This document shows positions 1 to 10,622 of a stretch of DNA of 64,000 nucleotides, in pieces. Numbering within the stretch: position 1 is the stretch's first letter; every line of letters starts with the position of its first letter. The notes beneath the pieces are model-generated. The model ran no database searches. It saw nothing but the letters and a program-made list of their open reading frames with translations, and was not told the DNA's origin. The DNA lies in NCBI GenBank assembly GCA_003290165.1, contig QNQO01000526.1, positions 310,001 through 374,000 of the forward strand, written 5' to 3'. The DNA comes from Berberis thunbergii. Taxonomy: Eukaryota; Streptophyta; Magnoliopsida; Ranunculales; Berberidaceae. The translations under genes were made by a program, and so were the position numbers.

Positions 1-147
1 TGAATATTAGTGTCTAGCTTCTTGATGACGGGATATCAAGCGATCCGCTTTGTATTAATTTGGCATAGTTTAGCAGATAGCTTTTATCTTCTCCAATTGA
101 TTTTACTGGCAGCTGAGCATGTTTTTTTATTAGCTATGTTTGTGAGG

Positions 148-392
148 TTTTTTTTTTGGAAAGTGAGCTGGGGTTTTTAGGATTCCCGAACCTTATATTA
201 AAAAAGATGATGATAAAATTTACAATCGCTTATACGTTCACTCGTTTCATCATCTACAAACAATAAATTTGCTTCAAAACTTCAACAAAGAACCTAATTA
301 GTTCTAGATTCACCGTCTCCAGGTTAGGGAGTAACCTTGCAAAGTGTTATGCTACTAAAGTGATTGCATGATAAACCTGCCATAACTTTTCT
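148..392 (-). mobile_element. 3'-end fragment of a LINE, inverted
   Basis: This stretch is the reverse complement of 27,655-27,907, the last ~250 bp of the LINE described at 25.5-27.9 kb. It begins with a T run (the complement of the poly-A tail) and then shares the terminal block with GATCC-like and CCCCAGCTCACTTTCC motifs. Similarity stops near 392, so this is a 5'-truncated copy, as is usual for LINE insertions. No coding capacity is visible. Confidence rests on the direct match within the window. Confidence 0.75.
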
Positions 393-1178
393 TCCTCGTG
401 AGGTTTGTTTTGCTGTTTATTCCTGTGGATCATGGTTCCCCCGGTTAAGTACTTGATTCATTTTTTGATCAGTTTCATGTCTCATCTCACAAATAGCCTT
501 CTAGTATTTTCTTTTGTACTATATAGCATTATCATAAATAATGCCAATCCATCTCGTCATAATTCCAACAATTTCCTTCATATGACTTTGTATCTGGTAA
601 AACATCTTTGTTTCTGCTGATGTTAGTCATCTGTCACCTTTTTCCACTGAATGAGTTTGTACATGCAAAGTTATGCGGACTTATCTTAATTGTTTTGAGC
701 TGCCGAGCGCATTATCCAGGTGGTGTAGTAAGTTCTTAGTGATTGGGTCAAGAGGGCACACAGAAGGTATTGAAGGTGCTGTAATTGTTATGCGGGAGTT
801 AGATATACCGAAAATAATCTTGATGTTTATCTTAATATGAAGCCAAACATTCTTGAAAGCTAGATTTGGTGCTTTACTATGCGAAATATAAATGGAGAAA
901 TAGGCATTATTTGCATATAAGTGATTATTGACCTTGCAAAGTTACAGAAGAGGCAAATTTTGGTTAATATCGTTGGGGTGTTCGATTGCTAATATCCACG
1001 GAGTGTGCTCCTAAGAGAGCTTGACCAAGATTATGCTTTTGGATCTTGACTATGGCTATTGTCTTGCTAAAAGTGGTGCAGGAAAAAGTTCTGGAGCGCA
1101 TTTTTTGCTTGAACATAGGGTTATAAATGGCACATGCATTTCTACTTTATCTTTCTGGATTCATAAGCTCTGGCAACA
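393..1178. other. Intergenic, nothing recognised
   Basis: AT-rich sequence. Only short chance reading frames are present, and I see no family motif, splice pattern or clear repeat. A short tRNA-like repeat fragment begins around 1,155, just left of the hAT insertion. Confidence 0.5.
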
Positions 1179-1186
1179 GCGCTCAC

Positions 1187-2321
1187 CAAGGAAGCACGGA
1201 TTCGTGGAAAAACCCTGCCGAATACATAAATACGCGAGTCGGATACGGATACGCGTGCGATTCGCGTCGGATACACACGCGACACGTGGTCAACGTGTCG
1301 GTCAACTTGACCTGGTCAGGATACGGTCCGGATTCGTTTGCTAAATTTTTTTTTTCAGATCTTGATACGATCGGACGGTCAGGATCAAAAGCCCTAATAT
1401 AAAACGTAAATGTCGATTTTTTGTTTTGCTATTGCCTGCGTTTTCAAACACACAGAGAGTGAGGAGGCGAGGAAGCAAGGAACTGAGGCGAGGAACCAGA
1501 GGAGGTGAGGCGAGGAGGCGAGGAACCGAGGAAGGAGGCGGGCGACTCAGGCGAGGAACCAGGGGAGGCGAGGAACCGAGGACCAGGTTCGTGTTCGTCT
1601 CTCCATCTCATTTCGACATTTCGTCTCTCTTGCTTTTTTTTTTTTTTTTTTTTTTTGTGTGTTTTGAATAAATTTTCTTGGAGGTGCTTGAAAGCAACTT
1701 GGTGAAATTGAGACCATTTTGTGATTTTTGTTTGGGGACCTCAAATTGTTGAAAATTGGAAAGATGTTAGAAAGGTTAGGTCTTACTGAGATTCCTGTGG
1801 AAGTGGTCATTGATGGTCTTTATGATGTAGTGATTCTGATGATGATGTTTGTTAGTGTGTGTTTGTGACATTGATTATTTGTGGCAATAGTGGTAATGGT
1901 GTTCTTAGTTAATAGTGAACATGGTTGTTGTTGTGGTACCGTATTTACATAGTGCTTGCATTGCTTGTTTGAAGGAAACATGCAGAGATCAAAGATTAAA
2001 TCTAGTGTCAAGTTATTTGTCCAATTTTTTGCGCATTTTAAACAACATTTGTGAAACTGTGTTTCATTTTGCCTGGACAATTGTTTTATGGACAATTATT
2101 TTGAGTTATGTATAGAACTATCAATCTTTAATGCATCTTTTTATTGTTTTTGAGTTATTTTATGACATTATGTTAATAATTTTTTAATAAAATATAAAAT
2201 ATAAATAAGATTTGATTGACGTGTCGCTGAGTCCCCGAATCCTAGTTTTTTGAAAATTGTCGAGTCGCCGTGTCGTATCCGTATCCGATACGACGCGCGT
2301 ACCCGAGTCCGTGCATCCTTG
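1187..2321. mobile_element. Non-autonomous hAT element, copy 1
   Basis: The left end CAAGGAAGCACGGATTCG is the imperfect inverted repeat of the right end, which reads CGAGTCCGTGCATCCTTG. The element is flanked by the exact 8-bp direct repeat GCGCTCAC at 1,179-1,186 and 2,322-2,329. Termini of the CARNG type with an 8-bp duplication are diagnostic of the hAT superfamily. The ends are rich in GTGTCG/GGATACG subterminal motifs and the interior has a GCGAGGAACCGAGGA-like purine-rich array at about 1,460-1,590. There is no transposase, so it depends on a related hAT. Two more copies lie at 33,356 and 49,410. Confidence 0.88.
1460..1590. repeat. Purine-rich short tandem array inside hAT copy 1
   Basis: Repeated GAGGCGAGGAACC-type units lie inside the hAT element. 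Reading frames through it are low-complexity Arg/Gly/Glu and are not taken as genes. Confidence 0.6.
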
Positions 2322-2660
2322 GCGCTCACAGTTTGTGAGAGGTTAATGGTTCGAATCCATTCAGTTTAAATGTTAAGTTCTTGTAGTCAAGGATTGTGAT
2401 TTCGTTTTTCAAGTTAATTTTGGATCTCTGATTTTAAGAAATATTTTGTTTTATGTAGAAAAAACATTAACAAAAAAAAATTAATCGTGATTTCAAATTT
2501 AACAATACGAATTATGCATTTTAATCTCTTAAATACTACATAAAATTTCACACGACTCATAGTGTCATACAAACTAAATATTTCATAAGCTCTAGCAAGA
2601 GCGCACACAGTTTGTGAGAGGTTAATGGTTGTTTCATTGTTAAGTTCTTGTAGTGTTGTT
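2322..2660 (+). repeat. Two fragments of a tRNA-like short repeat
   Basis: The sequence that was split by the hAT insertion reads AAGCTCTGGCAACAGCGC, then AGTTTGTGAGAGGTTAATGG and GGTTCGAATCC. The last is a good pol III B-box. A second copy at about 2,584-2,655 repeats AAGCTCTAGCAAGAGCGC and AGTTTGTGAGAGGTTAATGG but has lost the B-box. This looks like a SINE or tRNA-pseudogene family. It is not an intact tRNA gene because no cloverleaf can be completed. Confidence 0.45.
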
Positions 2661-3789
2661 TTTAGGCTTATTTTTAATGGTTGAAAATGTTGGATGGTTT
2701 AAATAAATGAAAAAGAATTTTTTTAAGAGAATTCATTAAAAAAAATTCATATTGTACTTAAAAATTCCATTACCAAATAAATCCCATGTATAGTAGGAAG
2801 GAGAGTTGCTTTTGTTTTGATTTTATGTTAGGATTTGTGGTTTGGTTCATCCGAAGTTCTCATAGCACTATAGAATAGTTGACGAAAATGTACTAGTAAA
2901 GTTCCAAGAACATTGCCAAAAGGGTAAAGATGCATGAATTTCATGTTGAAAACAGTGAGCTTCTTAATTACCAAGAAACACACGTGTACCAAATTCATTT
3001 GTACAGATTTCAGATTGTCAAGAATATATCATTTAATTTCTACCCTTTTGAACCATGCAGTTGCATTTATGTTGTCTTTGAATTCGGCTGTGAAGAATGT
3101 AGATTTCTTGTTGCATATTTCAGTTATTGTTGTATTATGAAGAAGGTCTAGAGTTAAATGCAGCCAATGAGCAAAGTAAATAGTTTGTCAAAGCTTTCCG
3201 GCGATGGAGATGTACAAGTGTCAAATATAATAAGGAATCACTCCTAAACTTCTTTGGCTTAGAGATTTAATTGTGAAAATCTCCCCTTTTAACTTATCTT
3301 CAACTGTGTAAGCCATTATCATTTTATTATTGAAAGTTAAGTCGGTTCGGTTCAGATTTATCGATTTATATATTTTTATAATCGATAACTGAATCGAAAA
3401 ATTTTGTTACTCAATTAATAACCGAACCGAATTGTGTATCGTAGAATGCTACCATTATGAAAAAATTATCTAATGTGTTTCAATATAATGTTCACTCATA
3501 TATATATATATATACATACGAACAAAGAAAACATTGCAAAAGCAGTAATTTGGATAGGAATACATGAGCGATTGAGTTAGAAGTTTTCCTTGAATTCTTA
3601 ATGAGATTGTTAGGAGGGGAGCTTTAGAAGTGGCTCTCAAATTCTACAAAGGTTAAGGGAATTGTGGCATCTCCATAAAAAGTAATTAAAAAATTGTCAT
3701 TATTAGTTTTAGGCAACCAAACACACAGTAGAAATTGAAATCCAATTCTACGAGAACCAAATAACAAAGTTGACCAATTTCATGACATC
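2661..3789. other. Intergenic AT-rich DNA
   Basis: No gene is supported. At 3,340-3,440 there is a short AT-rich inverted arrangement with GGTTCGGTTC on one side and AACCGAACCG on the other, typical of small plant foldback repeats, followed by a short TA microsatellite near 3,497. Confidence 0.4.
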
Positions 3790-3799
3790 AAAGTAGCCA

Positions 3800-3912
3800 A
3801 ACATGTGATAACTTAGTAGTTGAATAGTGACGGATGGTATCACTAGATCATGGAGTCGAACCCAGCCCATGACACCTAAGATAGGAGGGATTTAAGGAAT
3901 AAAAAAATATAA
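3800..3912 (+). mobile_element. Diverged SINE copy
   Basis: The segment with GGATGGTATCACTAGATCAT followed by GAGTCGAACCCAGCCCATG matches the body and B-box part of the SINE at 31,673 and 46,754, with many differences. It ends in an A-rich tail (AATAAAAAAATA). The 5' part is poorly preserved. No target-site duplication could be assigned. Confidence 0.5.
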
Positions 3913-4189
3913 CAATAAATAACATCAAAGTCATTGGGGTAGAATGCTATGTACGCCAAACAAAATATATGCATTAATCCAGTTCTCCATTGGTTGGTTT
4001 ACATCGATATATACAATTTTGGTTTAAAAGACCAACCATCAAAATGATGGTTTGGTAAAAAAGGGAAACTGCTGGTTAATAGCTAATTAATTTTTGAAAA
4101 ACCAATACAAGAATGCACATTATCCGAAACCAAGAACATGTTTAAATTGGAAAACAAAACACTCTGCCCAAGTTTGCTAGGGCATCCGT

Positions 4190-4965
4190 GCACCTACATA
4201 CACGTCTTGATTTATTATACATAGTAATGATTTATCTCTAACTTAAACATCATTATATTGGGTCTCATCCTACTCCAATGCGAGAAATTTTTTCAAAATG
4301 TCTTATCATTATTAGAGAGTAGACCACGCCCTTATATATTTTTGTGACAATTTCACTTTAGTTAATGTGAGACTATTCAAACATGCACACCGTGAATTTA
4401 GTATTTTATTAGGGGTGTCACATGCACTCGCACACCTTGATCAACTATATATATTATCTTCAAATTAAATATCTCTAGCACCGACACCCATCTAAATCTC
4501 TGAATGTAGGATATTTTCCAAAAGACTTTGTTGCTATTAAGAAATAGACTATCTAAACTCCACTTTGCCAAGTCTCAGCCGTCGAACCGTCATCTCACGT
4601 GCGTGCATCCTGAATTTAGTGTTTTATTAGGTCACACACTCTTAATCCACTATACATAACAACAATATTATCCTCAACTTAAATACATTTATCACTAAAC
4701 CCCATCTAAGCCATTGAGTATGTAATTTTCTCCAAAAAGTCGTGGACCACTTTTCTTATATTTTCCGTATCTTTATTTTAGTTGTGAACAACAACCGCAC
4801 TTACTCCATTCGTAACATCTCAAATTACCCACACTCCTTAAATGCCGTACGCAATCACGATCCTAGTCGGATATATAACTGTTACTGACTGCACACCTCT
4901 TAAATCCATTTTACATAAAAACAATATTATCCCCACAAATTCAACATGTTAATTATTGTGTTAGT
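4190..4965. repeat. Diverged ~230-bp tandem repeat, about four units
   Basis: A block of the form CTTGATTTATTATACATAGT, then an A/T-rich stretch, then a TGAATTTAGTATTTTATTAG block recurs at about 4,206, 4,438, 4,650 and 4,899. Units differ by substitutions and indels, so the array is old. No coding sequence is seen. The remainder up to the HSP gene is unannotated AT-rich DNA. Confidence 0.55.
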
Positions 4966-5223
4966 AAGAATTTCAACCAGAAGAGTTAACAAGAGTATGA
5001 ATCATTGGCAATGGCAACAGCAACAGCAACAGCAACCGCAGTCTTTTAAATATTTCAGTATGTTAAGAAGAATTGCAAGCCAGGAAATTGAAGAATATAC
5101 TAAATTATTATTATTAGTAATGTAAAGCGATAATTACATGACTTCAGGTAAAACCCAGACCTTTCACATTTTTATTAACTCTCTAAGTATATATAACCCA
5201 ACACACACAGAAATTTCGCAATT

Positions 5224-5709
5224 TTAACCAGATATGTCAATGGCTTTGACTTCAGACTTGTTCACTTCCGTCTTCGGAACAGTAACAGTGAGCACCCCAT
5301 TCTCCATAGCAGCCTTCACTTGATCCACATTAGTGTTCTCAGGCAACCTAAACCTTCGTAGAAACTTGCCACTGCTACGTTCGATGCGGTGCCACTGGTC
5401 ATTCTTCTCTTCCACTTCTTTGCTCCTCTGTCCACTTATCTGAAGAACTCTTCCTTCTTCCACTTCTACCTTCACTTCCTCCTTCTTCAGGCCGGGCAAG
5501 TCCGCCTTGAACACGTGTGCTTCCGGTGTTTCCTTCCAGTCAATGCGGGCGTTGGTTATTGCTGCAGTCTCCCTAGCTGCTGAATTGGGGGTGGTTGAAG
5601 TGAGGCTGGCGTTGAAAGGGAAACCATCAAAGGGGTCCCAAATGTCAACAGAGAATGGATCGAAGACGTTGCTTCGTCGGCCACCAAAGAAGCTTGGAAT
5701 GATCGACAT
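5224..5709 (-). CDS. Class I small heat-shock protein (17-18 kDa type)
   Basis: This 161-residue protein starts [12 protein letters not shown] and ends VKAIDISG, the standard beginning and end of plant cytosolic class I sHSPs. The variable N-terminal arm contains [18 protein letters not shown]. The alpha-crystallin domain spans about residues 50-145: it opens at [19 protein letters not shown], continues with the [17 protein letters not shown] strand region, and closes at the GVLTVTVPK signature. An upstream in-frame extension of 26 residues is rejected because it is encoded by the GATA microsatellite and the family never has it. The gene is intronless, as is normal for this class. These proteins form oligomers that hold heat-denatured proteins in the cytosol for refolding by HSP70/HSP101. 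No neighbour is functionally linked. Expression is expected to be heat-induced; the promoter shows only weak heat-shock-element matches. Confidence 0.93.
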   Translation of the reverse strand: MSIIPSFFGGRRSNVFDPFSVDIWDPFDGFPFNASLTSTTPNSAARETAAITNARIDWKETPEAHVFKADLPGLKKEEVKVEVEEGRVLQISGQRSKEVEEKNDQWHRIERSSGKFLRRFRLPENTNVDQVKAAMENGVLTVTVPKTEVNKSEVKAIDISG

Positions 5710-5745
5710 TGTAGTGCCAGATGGAATTGATTTAGCTCTCGAACA

Positions 5746-5776
5746 CTTGATAGATAGATAGATAGATAGATAGATA
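5746..5776. repeat. GATA tetranucleotide microsatellite
   Basis: About seven GATA units lie between the predicted TATA box and the start codon of the small HSP gene, so they should be in its 5' leader. Length variation here could affect leader length. The ORF extension through it (Tyr-Leu-Ser-Ile repeats) is an artefact. Confidence 0.85.
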
Positions 5777-5790
5777 CATAGACGCATTTA

Positions 5791-5797
5791 ATTTATA
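5791..5797 (-). promoter_or_regulatory. TATA box of the small HSP gene
   Basis: On the minus strand the sequence reads CCTATAAATTAAATGC, placing TATAAAT about 82 bp before the ATG. This predicts transcription start near 5,765 and a leader of roughly 55 nt. Further upstream, TTCTAGAGAA at 5,906-5,915 is a weak partial heat-shock-element-like site. Confidence 0.6.
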
Positions 5798-5949
5798 GGA
5801 GGGGAAAGAAGGATCGGGTAACTTCGCGGGCCATCCCATGGACGAATAGTTTGTAGTGCGCGCAAGTTGTAACGGAATCCTTCCAAAGTAGATGCTGCTA
5901 GGGCTTTCTAGAGAACCACTAGACTCTTTCTGAGCCTTACCCAATCAGG

Positions 5950-6340
5950 GCCTGGGCTTACTAGAAAGCTCCAACTGATGGTCCATACACACACACCACC
6001 AAATAGCGAGATTGTTGCTTTGAAAATCATTGGTCTAATCCTCCAAGAGTTTCAAATATTTGATTTTGATACCAAGCAAGCAATCATATGTTTATCAACT
6101 TTTTTGGACGGAAATCATGGTGGTGGAATGTTGTTCATATCATAGGGATTCTCTCTATCGATTCTACCAACCTTTGAGAATGATGCAATCATCACCAACA
6201 TAAGAAACGCCACCAAGTTCTAATTTCAAACACCTAACTAAACACTAATAGTTAGGTAAATAGTGGTCAATGGTATTTTTGTTATTTTTAAATTACACAT
6301 GTATACCATTTTATCCTCTCAGATTTCACGATAAAAATTT
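5950..6340. other. Upstream flank of the small HSP, nothing else recognised
   Basis: No coding sequence or repeat family was recognised beyond the proximal promoter. Confidence 0.4.
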
Positions 6341-6344
6341 CGCC

Positions 6345-7010
6345 TCTCTCAAATATATTAATTATACCTAAACCCTTAACATAATTTATTAAAAACTCTT
6401 AATTATTTGTAAACTATAAATCGGTCCTTAAATGTTTATAATTTTAATAATAATTTTTATTTTGTCTCTCAAACTCGTGTTATTTACATTTAAACTCAAC
6501 CCCTTTAAACATTTATTAACTACACCCAAGGCCCTAACATAATTTATTTAAAGCCATCAAATTATCTATAAATTATAAAAATGCTCTAACATCTAATTTT
6601 TAATTTTCAATCAAAGTCAGCCTATGTAAGCTTTCATTAATTATACTTGGACCATATCTATAATTTATTTTAAGCTCTCCAATTATTTGGAAATTATAAA
6701 ACGACTCTTACATTTAACTTTTGGAGTTTCACTTTTACCCTCTACATTTCATACTTTTACAATCAAAATCACCTCTCTCAAACATTTATTAATTGAGTGA
6801 TTCTAGCTAGCGAGGGAGGGGACCGTCCACCCCCCTCGGGATGTGCGCCGTCTTTTTTCATGCGGGCATCCCGAGGGGGATGGACGGTCCCCTCCCTCAC
6901 TTGCTGTATTCCTCGCCCACTTCCTCGACATTTAGAATTTTCATTATTAATTATAACTAAGCTCCTAACATAATTTATTTAAAGCCTCTTATTTATTTAT
7001 AAATACATCG
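6345..7010. repeat. AT-rich tandem array interrupted by a MITE
   Basis: A unit of roughly 120-170 bp carrying ATTAATTATACCTAAACCC, then CTTAACATAATTTATT, then AATTATTTGTAAACTATAAA recurs at about 6,355, 6,515, 6,634 and, split by the MITE, 6,786/6,944. The units are diverged. No function is apparent. Confidence 0.6.
6795..6943. mobile_element. MULE-type hairpin MITE, copy 1
   Basis: The element is flanked by the exact 9-bp direct repeat TTATTAATT at 6,786-6,794 and 6,944-6,952, as expected for Mutator-like elements. The right terminus reads TTCCTCGACATTTAGAATTT, which is shared in either orientation with the other copies. Its interior forms a near-perfect stem of about 33 bp starting GAGGGAGGGGACCGTCC and centred near 6,855. 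It sits inside a tandem-repeat unit. No coding capacity. Confidence 0.88.
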
Positions 7011-7907
7011 GCTCTTAAAATTATATATAATTATTTTATATAGAAATTCAATTATAAATTATTGTAATAATATATATCTACTTTAGGAATCTTGTTTTTG
7101 TTTATTCAAATAGTGACTATAAACGAAAAATTTACAAATTTGTGAATTTTTTTATAAATATAGTATTAAATATTTTTTTTACTGAAATTAGTTGTATGCA
7201 CGATAAAATGATACCCTTTGTAAATGTAGATTTTGCTATGTGTTCACCTTAGAGGATAAAGTTGTTGTGACATACGTTGAAATTAATTTGTGAGATGAAA
7301 TTGAGTGATTGAATTGTAATGCAAGTTGGTATTTACATATCATGAATTGAATTTGATTATTATGCAATTTGGCTTATGGTTTAATAGTAACCCTTGAGAT
7401 GTTGAGTGTCAGAGATGGTATGTCAATACGTTATAGTGAATTTGAGTATCTGTTTATGATGCAACTAGACTTGCTAAGCTGCATTTGATATTTAGTTGAA
7501 TTTTAAGCTTTTTTTCCACAATTCTAAAAAAAAAAAAAAAAGTGAATTGAAACAAAACATATATATATTTTAACATACATACTTGCTTATATGTTTGATA
7601 TATGATTTAGTATGCAGAATTGCTTGCATACTGTGTACACATTTTCATGTGAGTTTGGATGTATGCCTAATTATTAGAATATATTTGTCATTGATCTAAC
7701 TTCTGGTGAGATGACATGTCCCTCGATGTGACACCCCACTTGGGACATATACGCTCCGAGTAGTTACAAAGGCAGGGGAGACACAATTGGATGAGATGTG
7801 TTCAGCACAAGTAAGGTAGTATGCAAGATTACCTTAAAGGGTGAAAATAAATGTTCATTCGATCATTGAATGAAAACTACATGTCTTTCTGAAGGTAAAT
7901 TGTGTTT
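7011..7907. other. AT-rich flank, possible decayed LTR fragment
   Basis: No gene is seen. The segment around 7,720-7,760 (CCCACTTGGGACATATACGC) resembles, in reverse orientation, part of the solo LTR at 18.7-18.85 kb (CCAAGTGGGGACACATCAC). An old antisense fragment of that LTR family may therefore be present, but the match is short. Confidence 0.35.
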
Positions 7908-7925
7908 ATACACTACAAAAAAACA

Positions 7926-8075
7926 GGATGTTAGCGGCGGTTTTGTAGCGACGTTTAAGTAAAACCGCCGCTGAATGCTATATATAACGACGGTTGGTCG
8001 ACCGTCGCGGATTAATAGTATTTAATGGCGGTTCATTTAAATGGCGACGGTCGTAGCCGTCGCTATATGTAAAAT
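7926..8075. repeat. Left subterminal repeat array of CACTA copy 1
   Basis: Repeated GCGGCGGTTTT, CGACGGTTGG, ACCGTCGC and GCCGTCGCTA motifs occur in both orientations. In En/Spm such subterminal arrays bind the TNPA product to bring the ends together; that role here is inferred. Confidence 0.8.
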
Positions 8076-8253
8076 CAGATTTTATAACCCAACTAACCCT
8101 ATACCTAATTTTTTTTTTAATTTTACTCTCCATCATCCCCACCTCTCCACCTCCCCTATACGGCTATACCTCTCCACCTCCCCTCCTCCTCCCTTCCCTC
8201 CCTTTGTAGAGCAATACTAGTGCATTTAATGGAGATTGATTAACACATTATAG

Positions 8254-8525
8254 GGGTACCCAAGGAGGTAGTCAAGAGGGCATCATCTGTACTGGAGGCC
8301 ATTGGCACTGAGAAACAGGTTGAGCGTCTGTTTGATGAGAAAATATTAGCCAAAGATCAACAATACAAGGTGACGATTTTATCTTTCCATTTAATTACAT
8401 GATGCTATATGAAAGGCACTGCTATCTCTCTAACAAACTCATGGATTTTTTTTTGTTTTTTTGTTTTTTTTTTCTGAAATCAATGTAGGATGCAGTAGAT
8501 AAGATGTTGTCTTTTGATGTTCTCT
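8254..8525 (+). pseudogene. MSH5: Captured MSH5 gene fragment inside the CACTA element
   Basis: Two exon pieces with intact splice borders are visible. Exon 1 (8,254-8,369) follows a TAG acceptor. It encodes GVPKEVVKRASSVLEAIG, then a stretch containing VERLFDEK, and ends KDQQYK at a GTGACG donor. Exon 2 starts at 8,489 after an ATGTAG acceptor and encodes DAVDKMLSFDV before similarity is lost near 8,525. The order GVP..VVKRA...LDEKI..KDQ..KDAVDK matches my recollection of the C-terminus of plant MSH5, the MutS homologue that stabilises meiotic crossover intermediates with MSH4. ATPase and clamp domains are absent, so no MSH5 function is expected. Because the intron is kept, the fragment was copied from genomic DNA and not from mRNA. 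The family assignment is from memory and needs an alignment. Confidence 0.7.
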
Positions 8526-9038
8526 GTTTTTCTATAGTCTGTTTTTGTATAAATCTGCTATGTTTGTATAAATCTATCTGCTCTGTTTGTATAAATATGC
8601 TCTGTTTGTATAAAATTGTTTGTATAATTTGTTCACCATGACATCGAAAACTTCCTTCTATAACAAAAGCATTGTTCTAACAAAAGTTACTAAAGAAAAG
8701 AAAAGAAACAGAGCAGGTTACTAAAGAAACTTCCTTCTGTTTGTATAAAAGAAAAGTTACTAAAGAAACTTCCTTCTGTTTGTATAAATATGCTCTGCAT
8801 TGTTTTCTAAGACCTGTACAGCAAGATTTTAGACCTGTACAGAGCAGGTTTTAGATTGAAAGGGAACTGTACAGTTCATGGAAACAGAGCAGGGAACTGT
8901 ACAGACCTGCATTGTTTTATAAGACCTGTACATGAGCATTTAGTTTCTGATCATTTGTGGGATCTTTCTTACAAATGTGAACAACTTCTTCGAAGCCTGA
9001 CCAAAAGCAAAACAGATGTGTGCCAAGGAGCCTGTAAA
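8526..9038. repeat. TGTTTGTATAAAT short repeats within the CACTA element
   Basis: CTCTGTTTGTATAAAT-like units recur between about 8,535 and 8,790, and CTGTACAGAGCAGG-type units between 8,815 and 8,935. These follow directly on the captured MSH5 exon. No protein is supported. Confidence 0.55.
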
Positions 9039-9039
9039 A

Positions 9040-9815
9040 TTTAAACATGTAGCAAGAGCATGCACCATAAACTAAACAAGAAATAATGAAACGTATTAGT
9101 TAGGTATAAATCCACTCAGAATTTAGCTGTAGCTTTTGCTTTTAAAATTTTTGATTGATAATCATTCAAGGAAGGTGTTACTTAGAAGATTGAGGTCTGA
9201 ACTCTGAAATAGAAAAGTTGGGAGATTTGCTTTCTTTTTCTTTCTTCTTTGCTTCATCATTTTTTAATATACATATGGTACCCTCCCACTTTTAAACAGA
9301 TGTGGGATCTTTCTCATCATTTTTGTGTTTTCTTGTGGATATCTAGTTACTGGCCTATGAAAAGGTAACATGTATCACCAAAACAAATGACTAGTCCAGT
9401 CAAAGTGTACCATATGTATCACTAGATATACAAACATGTAGCAAGAGCATGCACCATAAACTAAACAAGAAATAATGAAACGTATTAGTTAGGTATAAAT
9501 CCACTCAGAATTTAGCTGTAGCTTTTGCTTTTAAAGGTTTTGATTGATAATCATTCAAGGAAGGTGTTACTTAGAAGATTGAGGTCTGAACTCTGAAATA
9601 GAAAAGTTGGGAGATTTGCTTTCTTTTTCTTTCTTCTTTGCTTCATCATTTTTGAATATACATATGGTACCCTCCCACTTTTAAACAGATGTGGGATCTT
9701 TCTCATCATTTTTGTGTTTTCTTGTGGATATCTAGTTGCTGGACTATGAAAAGGTAACATGTATCACCAAAACAAATGACTAGTCCAGTCAAAGTGTACC
9801 ATATGTATCACTAGA
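9040..9815. repeat. 388-bp tandem duplication in the CACTA element
   Basis: The block starting ACATGTAGCAAGAGCATGC at about 9,046 is repeated at about 9,434, a period of 388 bp, with only a few substitutions (for example AAATTTTTGATTG versus AAAGGTTTTGATTG). The near-identity shows a recent local duplication. It lies in the region upstream of the transposase genes. Confidence 0.85.
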
Positions 9816-10622
9816 TATACAAAAATGTACCATATGTTTCCTTATTTGACTCATCATTTTTGTGTTTTCTTGTGGATATCTAGTGTTAATGGACTAGTCT
9901 GCTTCTGAGTTTTTGTATACATGTATCACCAAACATATTGTACATTTTTGTGATATCTTTTTGAAGTAAGACTGCTGATTCCTACTAGTAATTAATGTTA
10001 CTATCTTGGCTATCATCAATTGTATTAATTTCTCTTGTATATGGTATATATTACCACCAAACACCACGAACGCATGCTATAGAGCAATTGATCAACTAAC
10101 GATTTTATTTTATTTTTTCTAATTTAATGTAACTTTCTAATTTATTTTCACTTCCTATTCTTTCTTTCTTTTTTCACGTAATATTCAGTTAACTTGATTA
10201 TTTAACTTAGACTATTATTTCGAGGAAGAAACGGAGGAAGAAGGAGGAACATTCAAATAAGGAAGAAGAAGTGACTGTTGGTGGTCTCTCGTGCTCATTT
10301 GATTTGTCCATCATCTTAGTTCTTCCATATCCTTCACGGTATGTCTAAATTTTGTATCTTTCTCATAAGCATGTTATCATGTATTTAGTAATAAACAAAA
10401 CAACATGTTTTAGATTTCTTATTGGCATGTTTTAGATTTCTTACTGGCAATAAACAAAACAACATGTTTGCAAATAACATGTTTACAAACAACATGTTTG
10501 CAATAAACAAAACATGGTGTTTCAAAAATATATGAACATAGTCATTCTCAAATTATTATTGTTTGATTAGTAGGATTGAATTTATTAGTTGTTTTGTTGT
10601 GATTGAATTCAGATATTTTGAA

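Noticed and set aside
1426..1671. Arg/Gly/Glu-rich reading frames
   Set aside because: They are produced by a purine-rich tandem array inside the hAT element and end in a poly-T run.
5710..5787. 26-residue N-terminal extension of the small HSP
   Set aside because: It is encoded by the GATA microsatellite and is absent from the protein family. The MSIIPS start matches class I sHSPs.
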